64,000 nucleotides of DNA from Tridacna crocea (taxonomy: Eukaryota > Mollusca > Bivalvia > Cardiida > Cardiidae). Made by a program: the position numbers and the translations under genes. Within the stretch, counting starts at the first letter, position 1; the number at the start of each line of letters is the position of its first letter. The notes beneath the pieces are model-generated. The model saw only the letters and a list, made by a program, of their open reading frames with translations. It ran no database searches and was not told where the DNA came from. This document shows positions 23,401-35,400 of the stretch, piece by piece. The stretch lies in contig OX031063.1 of assembly GCA_943736015.1 (NCBI GenBank), positions 6,863,001 through 6,927,000 of the forward strand, read 5' to 3'.

Positions 23401-26400
23401 TCCTTCAAAACACTTGCAGACATTGATTCCATGCTCTAGGCAGCTCATTTACCATTAGCTGTTTACCAAGTTTTAGTATGTGGATGCAATAGATTTTCTT
23501 TCATGGTTGCCCAAGTTCTATGACCATTTAGTTTCTACGAATGTCCGGCAGGGTCTATGGGAGCGACAATAATTTATTTTCCGTGCCATTTTCAAACTTC
23601 AGTTGCATCACAGTGGTCACTGCACCTATCCAGAAAAAGAAAGGAATTTTGCCGAGATTAGAAATCCATGAGTCATACCATGATTTCAAGCCTTTAACTT
23701 TACCAAATAAATTATCATGTTCGGCTTGTTATCTCTGAATGTCGATGGTATTTGTGGGGAGCAGATTAAGCTCAGACAATAAAAAAGTGAGGCGTTAGGA
23801 TCTCGATTTTACATCATTTGCTTCTTGTTTATTCAATATGGCCAGATTATGTCGATTAACCCTTTACCAGTTAGCATGCGAGAATGTTTTCCTCTTTTCT
23901 AAATTGTACACGTATTACTTCGGACGAAAAGTAAAGTGTGCCTCAAATGGTAGAATTTGTCCGTAAAGGGTGAAAAGCAATTTAGGAAAAGAAGAAAATG
24001 GTTAGGATCGATAAAATAAGTACTTGGTCGGTAAAGGATTAAAGGATATACTCAGTTAAGTTTCATTTTGTTATCATTTTCTCCCTTTCCCATCATTTTT
24101 CAATAATCTTTCCTCAACAATTTTCAGGATTAACTATCCTATTAGAAGACGGTAATCAAGCACCAGACTCGGTTAACGTGATAGAAAATACAAGGTTTGA
24201 GCTTAACTGTGACGGGGGATCGGTCCTTCAGCAGCGTATCGTCTGGAGAAAAATAGCAGACGAAAGTTTTGCAATACTGAACGCAAACTTAACCTTCTCG
24301 AACATTCAAGAGGTGCACGCCGGGATGTATGAATGTCAGGATGAGGTGAACAATTTAGTGGAAGCAGTGACTATTAGGATTCTTTGTGAGTCAGTTTTCG
24401 TGCTTATTGAATATTTCAACAGTTTGAGACAGTTTTATCATTATACCCCCACTCAACGAAATGCAAGGCAGTATACTGGAATCGCCATGGCTGTCTGTCC
24501 GTCCATACATTTGTCTGTCCGTCCGTCCGTCTGTCTGGGTGAGTATCTCCAATACTGTTGGACGGAATTTCGTGAAATTTTACACGAGACACTGTTTAGC
24601 TCACCTGAGCTCGAAGTGCTCAAGGTGAGCTTTTGTGATCGCCCAGTGTCAGTCGTGCGTCGTACGTGGTCAACAATTTATTTAAACATCTTCACCTAAA
24701 CCAATGGGCCAATCTTTATGAAACTTGGCAGGGATGTTCCTTGGGTAAAGCTCTACCAAAGCCCTTCAAGAGATTGTAATTCACCCATAACTCTTGTTGC
24801 CATGGAAAACGAAAGGAAAAAAAGTAAAATCTTTGAAAATCTTTTTCTCTGAACCTAGGAGGCGTAGAGCTTTGATATTTGGTATGTAGCTTCTCCTAGT
24901 TAACCTCTACAAAATTTGTTCATACGATACCCCTGGGGCCAAACTGGCCTCAGCCCAGGGGTCACGAGCACGAAACATAAGAACAAAGAATGAAAACTTT
25001 GAAATTCTTCTGCTCTGAAAGTGAAAAAAGTAGATCTTTGATATATTGCATGAAGTATCTACTAATGGACCTTTACCAAGTTTGTTCACACGATGCCCCT
25101 GGGATCAAAACTAACCCCGCCCTTGGGGGGGGGGGGTCACAAGTTCGAGACATAGGAAGAAAGACGGGAAAAAATTAATTTTTTTCTTTTGTGAAACTGG
25201 AAGGTGCAGTGTTTAGTGTGTAGTATCTACGAATAAAGAGGCCACATTTATTGTTCAGTTGATTTGAGTATTGGGTAAAACGTTTCTCTCGATGAAAATC
25301 TAGGATTACTTTGAAATCATGTCACCTATGATCATAATTTAGGTCACTAGGTCAATTTAAAAAAATACCTTGTGGGCATTCTATAGGCCTAAATATTTGC
25401 TCAACTGACTTGAAAATTGGTTAGAATGTTTGTCTTGATTCAATCTGATATGACTCTGAATTTGAATAAACTATGTCATCTGGTCAAGTTAAAGAAATAT
25501 AACTCTAGGGCTTTCTTGAGGCCACATTTATTATTCAGTTGATTTGAGTTTAGGTAAAATGTTTCTCTTGATGAAAATCTAGGATTACTTTAAAATTATG
25601 TCACCTGGGGTCATAAACTAGATCAAATATAAGAAATACATTGTGGACACTCTTGAGGCTTAATTTCATACTCAATTTAATTGAAAATCGGTCAGAATAT
25701 TTTTCTGGATTCAATCCCATATTAGTCTTAATTTCGGTCAAGTAAGGCCATTAACTAGGTCACTAGCTTAAATTAAAATAACTTCAGTCTAGAGCTTTTA
25801 GAGATCACATTTATTGTTCAATTGATTTGAGAAAATGTTAAAATGTTTTTCTTGATGAAATCGAGGATAAGTTCAATATTGGGTCACTTGGGGTCATAAT
25901 CTTGGTCACTAGGTCAAATCAAAGAAATACCGTTAGGCCACTACAAAGGCCACACTTTCTGCTCAATTGACTTGAAAGTTGGTCAGAATGTTTATCTAGA
26001 TAAAGTTTCGGATGGGTATGGAATTGGGTTACTTGGGGTCCTAATCTAGGTAACTTGGTCAAATTTAATTCAAATGTGGGCACTCTTATTGCTCAATTAA
26101 CTCGAGAACACTTGATAAAGTTTCGGATGGATATGGAATTGGGTTACTTGGGGTCCTAATCTAGGTAACTTGGTCAAATTTAATTCAAATGTGGGCGCTC
26201 TTATTGCTCAATTAACTCGAGAGCTGTTCAGAATGTTTGTCTTGATCAATTTGTGACGAGTTCTAAATTGGGTCACCTATGGTGATAAAGCAGGTCGTAG
26301 TAAAAAGAAACCATTTCGCTATAAAATCATATGAACCCATAGAACGCCGAATGAACCCTTGGGACACTTTCTGTCGTAAAAAGATAAAGACCCAAATAAG

Positions 26401-29400
26401 TGTAGTTTCAAGGTTGCTCCCCCCACTCCCCCTAGAAGTCTGAGCTCAGCGGACCTTATAGATCAAAGATCAGACTGGAAATAATTCTGTGCATTCTGTG
26501 CTTGATCCACACTAGCCGCAGATGCCAGTGTATCTGTGTGTGAAAAGTCCCTTCAATGTTAGTTAGGGGCCTTGCGTTATCCAATTGTGAAGGTACAGGA
26601 TTCCAAACTCAGAGGACTGGAGTTTGATCCTTAGAATAGGCTCTTGATTTTCGCATAAGTATCTTTGGTCTCATGGCTTACTACTGACCACAGAGACAAC
26701 AGTTTCTGTAGTTGTGAAAAGCGCTTTAGATGTGAATTAGGGACTTTTTGTTGTAAGACATTTAAGAGCCCTAGCTGGGATCAAGAGTAAGTCTGGTAAC
26801 ACATAAAAAGCTGCCGGTGTAAGGCAGAGAATTGACCCTTCCCTACACAATGACCCATGGGTCATTTTGTAGGGGAGGATCATTTCTCTGCATTACACCG
26901 GCATGATATGACTGATATGATACAGAGAGCGAAATGAAAACCAAACAACCAATATATTCTTAACAGATCCCCCAGGTTTACCATCAATATCGGGTCCGAC
27001 TAAAATGTTGAAAGATTCAACCATCACTCTAACCTGTACAGCAGACTCCGTCCCGGAACCCACATTTTCTTGGACGAACTACCAGGACTCGAACTCACAG
27101 GTGCTCGCTAGAGGGAATCAATACGTTGGCACGGTCGGTAGCTATTCTTACTTGTACTGTAGGGCGGAAAATACAATGTTTCCTACTATTGGTAAATCAG
27201 TAACTACGGCTCGAACTCAGTTTGTTATCATAACAGCGTTGGGTAAGTTCACAATATTATTTTAGCAATTGATAACTAACACCGCAGAAAAAACATGATA
27301 TAAATCGAAATTACGGAGGGTGTAAGCTTAGTATCCTGCAATTCATGTATTTTCAAAACGTTTCAATCCACACTTACTGCATGGGCCGAACTTTTTGGTA
27401 ATCGTGAATTTGAGCATGTACTAGGACCAGTCTACCTCATGATTCTGTCGATTGTTGGGTAAAACGGTTTTTGTGGGCCCCTACTTATGTTATGACATGC
27501 ATTATTATGACGCAGTAAAACCCCTTGTCCAAAAGTGCTGCCCATTTGTTGTCATACTTCATAAATCTGTGGTTCGTTGCAGGGCAAGATAAGACAAAAA
27601 TACGCCTCGCTCCACATTTAAAAAAACATCTTATCATACAGATTACAATGTACTTCTACAACAGCTTATTTCGATCAGAGCTAAGAAAGTTTTGATTACA
27701 TTGATAGGTATGGTGCACAAAATGGATATCTCCGGCTTTTTCCATTTAAGAATAAATTATTTCGGCCCTAGTTTTGATATGTTCAAGGTTGGAAAGTCGA
27801 CAACAAGGACAAGTTTAAGATTTTGTCGTTTGATGAAGAGTTAATCAGTTATTTACTTACAGAACCAGCGTATATTTTTGATCTGCAAGATTTATATACA
27901 TTCGAAGTCGGAACCGATGTTAAAGTTTATTGTTCTGTGGGTGGGATACCCTCTCCGACTGTATGGTGGACTCGTGACAATGATCCAGCCTTTAGATTTC
28001 ATGGAGAAAGACTTCATACCCAAAATGTTGACGTGAGTTGGTGTGTCTGTATGTGCGACAATCTGACTGTCTTCATAGTAGAATTATGTTCTGCCCAGAT
28101 CTTCTTGCTATATTTTCCTTCCTCATCATCTTTTCCGAGTTTAAAAAGAACTATCGTTATTAAGGTACATATCGGTAATGCATGAATAATGTGTATATAG
28201 CATAGTGCAGAGAAAAAAAAAACACTTGATTGAATTCATGAACAGTAAAGGTGTCACAACACTTTACATTTTTCTATTTTAATCGATCGATATGTGCAAA
28301 CAATGCACCATGGATGTGCACTACACCCTTTTTGCCAGTGCATAGCTCGATTCTATTAAAGTATTCCCACATTTCGTCGTGAGAAAGGTAATAATTTACT
28401 TTCTTTGTAAAGGAAAGAAGTTTCCTCAAAAAATGTAAATTAAAACAAAGTATTTATATAAAAGAAAGTTTGGGATTGTTTGGTGAAGGGTTAAACCGCT
28501 GCTGAATTCGAAATTTTTATTGCTCGAAAAGTTGTAGCACAAAGACGCTTCTTGGGCAAATATGGCCTGGGTTTGTATCAACAATCTCATCCATTTCATT
28601 ATTAATTTTCAATTCTGTATTACAGAACTAACCATCTAGTAGACCTAGGACGTCCAGAAGCAGCCATTAGGATGGCTAGTCTTTTTTGGAAAACCTACAA
28701 ATCAATTCAGTATGGTTTTGACCCGTGAGTTTGTGTTCATCAGCCATGCTAATTGCTTCTTAGCAATTGTACAGTCCAAAATTTGGTTACCAATTTGGCT
28801 GAGATTAATTTTTTTTTAGACATTACAAATATACTATACCAGGGGGTAAACAACCTTTTTGTTTTATTTGTGTCATTCCAGTTGGATTTCTCTGGCAGTT
28901 ATAGGTGTCATGCCGCAAATGTCCTAGCTCCAAGTGGACAACAAGAACAGAATATAACTGTGTCGAAAAGCACACTTATCACAGTTACAGGTATTTATAA
29001 AGTCGAAACACCCTATTTAATTTTTCCGTTCGGTCAGAATTCTTCATGTTTCCAAACAGTAAGTTTGTGACTGATATCTTCTAATACTTATTCGTCTTGT
29101 TAATGTAAGAAGTACCTTTCCGTTTTTTTTTTACTTCTTTGTTTGCTGATATATCTCCTAGGTTCTTCTGTTTCTGTCTGTTTGTTCTCTCTCTCTAGCT
29201 GTGATCCCGATGTGATCGATTGTATGAACATGTGATTATAATGAACACGTAGTCCTCAACAGAAATTATATCTGTACTTCTAGTTTTTTTTATTTCTTCT
29301 CGTTACATTTTTTCCCAAATCATCTAGTTGTAGATTTATTTTATCTACATTCCGGGTGAAATAAAGAAATGCTCTGTTCTGTTTGGTAAAGTAGGGTGAT

Positions 29401-32400
29401 TTAACAGGGAAATAAATCTCCATAACGATAGTTTTTAAGCAAAAAAACATGTTATCCAAAATGGAACTTTTTTAATCGTGTTTGTTGATATTTTCAGATC
29501 CGAGGATTCCGGATGAATGTCGAGGCCCATGTCAGGTTCTTGTTGATGAAGCTATAGGCAAGTGATTTTCCTTAACGAATTGCTATTTTACTCTACAATT
29601 CTTTCTTTAAATAAATTACATTCGGTTGAAAAAAAAAATCTAGCAGAATTAATTTTACCTTTTGTCTTGCGGCTCGACCTTTCCGGAACTGGCTACCAAC
29701 AGAGCAAGTCACTTACAACACATCACTAGCGCTACGACTGCATCATTAAACGGCCGAGCCCTGTTAGCACTGTCGGTAACGTGGAGGACTTGAGAACACG
29801 CAGTCCAGGGATCGATCCCTGGCTACGACCCCTGGCCAGGCCAATCTTTTTCCGAGGATTGATGATAGTCACTGTGGTAGGATTCAATCTTCTCCCACCG
29901 CTGACCATTTTTTTAGACGATGATCATGTGGGAAAGCAGCCATTGGCTTTGAAAGAAAACTGTGCGAAGTACTGGTAAAAGAAACTCCAGGAACGCATGG
30001 ATAGGTGCACTTAAATAATGTTTAAAACTGCATTAAACACCATAAAATGAAAGGGTTAAAAGGTACATGTAGTACAGAACATGTAAGCCAGACAGGACAT
30101 TAGGGTAGAGTTTCCACAATTCAGTGGCGCATGCGCACTGCGCCTTAAACACTGAATCATTAAGTGGTGAACTCTTAATAATGAATTGTTCAGGTAGCTA
30201 GGTTTAACAAATAAGACGGACATTTTTTTTTTTTTTTTTCAAAATATGGGGCCATTTAATTGGTTGGAAAATGAGGTTAAACACGAAATACACAATAGAC
30301 GCTTAATACGCTGAAAGAAAGTAAGAAACTGATAATGATTTTTAAGTAATCATTCATTTGGTAGATAATTTTTTGTCATTTTTGACCAGTCAGGTTCTTG
30401 TGCGAAAGATTTTCATACGTGTGACGCTGTGCGACTAACCGGAAGACAATCATTTCTTAGAAATCCCTTTTTAGATTTAGACTAAAACCCAGAAAGTCGG
30501 AATTTCATTTTTGAAAGTCTAGAACGGTGTTATAAGGGTCACTTCGAATGAAGTGTGCAAACTTTTGAAAAAAAGTTAATGCAGGGATAGCTTCTGAGCC
30601 TAATGGAAAAACGTGAGAAGCCTCTCAACTTGTCCATCTTCTCTGTGATCGTTTCAATGCTGCTGCTAATTTATGTATTGTGCATTCGTCATAGAAAATG
30701 TCAAATGTCTATCTCATCGTTCAAAGTGGTGACCCATCTACTCCATCTAATTATAGATTAATTTCTCTTGTGAATACTATTAAAAGGTTGTGGAAAAAAT
30801 CAATCGTAATCAATTTTTTTGTTATATATCACAATATAACTATTTTACTGTTTTCCAATTTATATGCGTTTCTCTCGTTTACTCTTTGATTCCACGATCG
30901 ATCAGACACTGTCACTAAGCATGTTTTTTCAGTCAAATATTCATATGTACACTTAAGGGGAGGTCTGTATGAAAGTACTTTCGAAAAAGAAGAATTTGAA
31001 ATTGTTCATGCTTGTGCATTCACAATCGATGAGTTTAGGGCGAGGACCTCCCCTTTTGTTTCTTAGACCTAGTCTTAAGTTGGTCTTTTTTGTTGCATGA
31101 GCTAGTCTTAAGTTGATGTTTTTATGACATATACAATATGTATGTATATATATATTTGTGATAATTTTAATCATTAATTAAATGATAGTTTTTCATCAAC
31201 TTGTGTATTATGTTGAAATTTTGGACAATTTGGTTCATTCTATGAAAATAACAGAGCTGCGGGTAGTCAGCTATTAGTACTTTGCATGTAACAGTTTAGG
31301 CATATGGATAGCATAAAGTAAGATTATCAGATGATAATATGTTTTATGCTTCATATGCCGTAGATTTCCAATGTCCGGGTATCCAAAACCTATGGTTTTA
31401 CACCGGACCTTCTAATCTTTTGGGTCAGAGATTATCGAAAGATATTTTATTTAGAGATTACAAATGCATATAGAAAAACATTCTTTGTTTGTCTTTGGCT
31501 TTGTAAAGGAATATTTTAAGCATTAACCAGAGGAAAATTTGATTCACCCACCACCTCCCCTATTTAGCATACATAAGAAGTTTTTCGTTTATTGCCTGCC
31601 ATTATTATTAAGCTATATATATACCCATAATACCATTTGGGGTTTGGAGTAAAGTTATAACCATTGCCATTCTAGTTAAATAGGTTTTCATTGTCAATTT
31701 CTTAAAAAGCAGTTTAATTATACTGTATGTATGTCGTTCCTTTTGTTTCTTAGAGCTAGCCAAGGGGCGTTTTTGGAAATCACCACATTATTTTTATAGA
31801 TTAGCATGTTTTTTACAGTCAAATATTCATATATACACTAAAGGAGAGGTCTGTATGAAGGTACTTTCGAAAAAGAAGAATTTGAAATTGTTCATGCTTG
31901 TGCATTCACAATCGATGAGTTTAGGGCGGGGACCTCCCCTTTTGTTTCTTACAGCCAGTCCTAAGTTGGTCTTTTTTGTTGCATGAGCTAGTCCAAAGTT
32001 GGTGTTTTTACGACATGTACAGTTTACATGTATATATATTTGTGATAATTTTAGTCATTAATTAAATGACAGTTTTTCATCAACTTGTGTGTTATGTTGA
32101 CATTTTAGACAACTTCGTTCATTCTATAAAAATAACAGAGCTGCCGGTAGTCAGCTATTAGTACTTTACATGTAACAGCTTAGGCATATGGATAGCATAA
32201 AGGTCTTTTTTTTTTAGTTATACCACACTGTGGTACAAGGTGGGTTTTTAGAATGGCTTACTAATTATCTTTCAAATAGATATCAAAGGGTTATTTTTGG
32301 TGGAACTTACTCTGGTTTATCTATTATATGAGAAAGTGTTCCTCAGAGGTCAACCCTGCTTCTTATGGGGCTAATTTGCGGTCTAGTGTATGCAAGATTA

Positions 32401-35400
32401 ATGACTGGTGCAGAAAAGAAATTGGCAAATTCAACCTTCTTAAATGTGAATCGGTACTAATTAGACGAAATGATAACAAACATAAACTCTTCATTTATTT
32501 ATGTCAAACCCAAAAATACCAGATGTCCACGGTCACAAATATTAGGCATATTCATTTTTGGCGACAGTGCATGCTTTTGCCAAATCAATATTCAGTGTAG
32601 AATAAATATCATGCGCACTCTTAGACGCCCCTCGATATAATGTGCACACTTAGTATGGGGATAACTGTCCGCAGCATTTGAAAGAACAATTTGACAACGT
32701 TCCGATAGACTCTGCAAAGATAGTGACTGGCTGTAAAAATTAGTACAACTCGATGGTGAGGCAGGGTGGGAATCCCTGCATGACAGAAGACGCCAGCATA
32801 GACTAATATTAAATTTCAAAGTGGTCAAAGGACTTAGTCCTTATAGCTTGAGCTCATTAGTACCTGAAAGGGTCTGTAGCGAGTCAAAACCAATAGAGAA
32901 CTGAATTTAGATAAAAAGTCTTTCCTTCCCACCATTGAGAACTAGAACGAATTACTAATCAAACTACGAATTAATAGTCATTATCATGTTTTAAAAAAAT
33001 ATCCAATCGGAACAAACCCAGCCCCAACAAGTTGCACTCTCTTTGAGAAAGGAAGCTACAGGTTATACATACAGGTACCAGAAATAAATTCAGTAATCCA
33101 AGAACCATTTATTTATGAAAAAATATTATTGATCTCTGTATTTGTAGTGGGAATGAGACGAGTGAACATTATTTTTTTTAATGCAATCATAATGATATTA
33201 GACCAGTCTATCTGTTGCAATATCTGCAATTGGTAATACCGGTCTTGAGATGCTACTTTTTGTGAAGAACAGTCTGGTATATCATGACAATAAGAAATTG
33301 ATTTTGAGGTCCAAAACTATATTAGGGATAGCTGTCAATTTTAATTTGACGTGTTTCTTTCCTTTTCTATACAGTTTCAGCAGGACTGATGAAGCTTATG
33401 TAAAAAGGAACAAATTCATATTCTTACTGTATAGAAGTCTTTTAAGAACACCCTTTACCTCATCTTTTAAATTACCTTTTCCTTTCCCCTCCTCTCCATG
33501 TACTTCTCAACCTAGGTGATCACGTTTTCCCATCAAAACATGTATATTCTCTATACATACGCTGTTACTAGTTTTATTTTTCTGTCACTGTAAAATATTT
33601 TAGCCTAAATGACCTGTCCTCGTCCAAAGCCACCAGTTACGGGAAGATGACTACTTTATAAGCTCTGTTTTTAATCCGATTCATTTTGAGAAAAATGCTG
33701 AATCATTTGTAGGTTATCTTGTTCTTTTCATAAGAATATGCAAATAAAATGTGTTATCGGCCAGTTGTCGATATTTTTGTAAAACAAAAGTAACACAATT
33801 TCTGGTTTGCTTCACTAAATGGCTTAGCAAACAAGAAATTACATGTACGTTACTGTTAGAAAGTTATTATGGTGGCATATTTGAGATACGAGATAGCTGC
33901 CATGATAATTTTTGAAAAAATTTGCAATAAATTAAAGTTTCAGGGAATTCTATCGAGTTAATGAAAAGTTTCATGAAAAAATATCAGGATGAACTAAATA
34001 TGTTGTCACAAAGATTTCGTGCACAAAGCTGACGTTTGAGATACTATTATCGTTATAGTTCTGTCTGTTACTCGATATCTATCAATAGAAAAGTTTTTCA
34101 TTTGGATAAAATCGGTAGTTTTTTTACTCCACAAGATAGCAGTAAATAAAATTTTTGAATATTTAACATTTGTAGCTAACTTGTAAATTTTGACAAGACT
34201 CGAAATGAACATGTATACGAAGATCTTCCGAAACCGTATCTAATCATAGATACCTTAAAAGTCGGTTATCGGCACGAAAGCATAAAAGAAGAAAGAAAAA
34301 AGTCGGATGAATGCACTTACACCGTTTATTAACTATATCCTATAAAATGTTTGATGATAATGTAATTTACAGATACATGCATTTGCAATGACGTAACTAA
34401 TGACAATGACTGCGACAGCAACAATCAAACTGGTTTGATAGTGGCAGCTGTGGTTGGATGGATTATTGCCTTTGTACTGTTGGCTGTATTCATGATTTGT
34501 TGTATTAGACGGAGGAAGGAAAAGCAAAAAGGTAAACAATCCATACATTGTGCCTAGCAGTTTCAGGTATCTGACCAAATCAGATAGCGTTCGGTGACTG
34601 AGTACCGAAATTTAATTGAGTTAAGGCACATAAAGAAAATATAAATCTAACAAAATGGAAATTTATAAAGTAGAAAAACTAAATCTACTGTAAGAGCATT
34701 TATTTCATACTGGTCTGATATAGTCAGAATAAATTGTTAGATTTGACTTACATGTAATATGGATTAAATCAACGAAGCCTCGTGTAGTATATACTTAGTA
34801 CACAAAACGTTTCCAAAAAAACAAGAGCGACTAAAAGTGAAAATACAGATACAATGAAAAAAAAACTTGTATAATGATTATTTAACGTATGTATTTATCG
34901 AATTTGCACCTGTTGTACATACAAATTTCAACGAAGTATTCAATTAGCTGTGTAAAAGAAAGAAATCTGTCCAAGTATTTATGTGTATGTTAATATGTAA
35001 TTGTTCACCTTATTTCCAAGACACGGTGTTTACATACATTTGCAAACTGTACTGCGAAAACCCTTGGTCTCGGAAAGCCAAGAATTCTTTTATTTTCAAG
35101 TTCAAACTCAAGAAGCAATACGCGATTTTCTATTGAACTAGATCTGTTCAAAGGCTTGCAATAAAGTTTTAAAAGTGTGTTTTTTTTCTCCCTAGCTGAA
35201 GAGATATCTCTTTAACTTGAAAAGTAATAAAATACTGAAAGAGCAAAAGTCAATGAGCTTGCAAAAAGCAAACGTTAAAATGGATTTTTTTTTAAAATAT
35301 CAAATGCCAACTTATATGAGACATAGGCGTATCCAGGATTGATATATTTATTCGCACGGTGAGGCACTAGGTGCCAATAAGGAGGGATCGGGAAGGTGGC

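Larger units (their letters stand above)
14483..24127 (+). other. Receptor intron 1 (9.6 kb)
   Basis: Starts GTAAGG and ends TTTTCAG. It holds a LINE ORF1 relic (15060-15815), a Helentron-like tandem element (15821-17409), a LINE RNase H relic (19505-20645, minus) and another ORF1 relic (21960-22715, minus). The parts 17420-19500, 20650-21950 and 22720-24120 show nothing recognisable. Confidence 0.7.
24386..26966 (+). other. Receptor intron 2
   Basis: GTGAGT to TTAACAG. Contains a (TGTC/CCGT) simple repeat at 24495-24540, a reversed Helentron-like element (24598-26300), two SINE-tail fragments (26530-26760) and a 92-bp palindrome (26812-26903). Confidence 0.7.
30690..33520 (+). pseudogene. 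CR1/jockey-type LINE remnant, interrupted
   Basis: 30720-30790 reads GDPSTPSNYRLISLVNTI, the reverse-transcriptase motif before the active site. After an insertion the frame resumes at about 32208 with GFLEWLTNYLSNRYQRVIFG, GGTYSGLSII, ESVPQRSTL (PQGS motif with Gly lost), then INDWCRK and KCESVLIRR. Further on come WESLHDRRRQHRLILNF, VVKGLSPYSL and a final ECN-H-N-D-I-RPVYLLQYL before the end at about 33500. The YxDD box is missing and frames shift many times. The conserved order identifies the C-terminal half of a non-LTR retrotransposon. Confidence 0.6.
29558..34372 (+). other. Receptor intron 6 (GC-AG)
   Basis: 4.8 kb from GCAAGT to TTTACAG. Holds a nearly complete SINE (29740-30055), a LINE relic (30690-33520) and a pair of 400-bp direct repeats (30914-31330, 31798-32205). 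Confidence 0.6.

Noticed and set aside
29760-29835. Functional tRNA gene
   Set aside because: The A- and B-box-like parts do not fold into a full cloverleaf, and the sequence continues into a SINE body.
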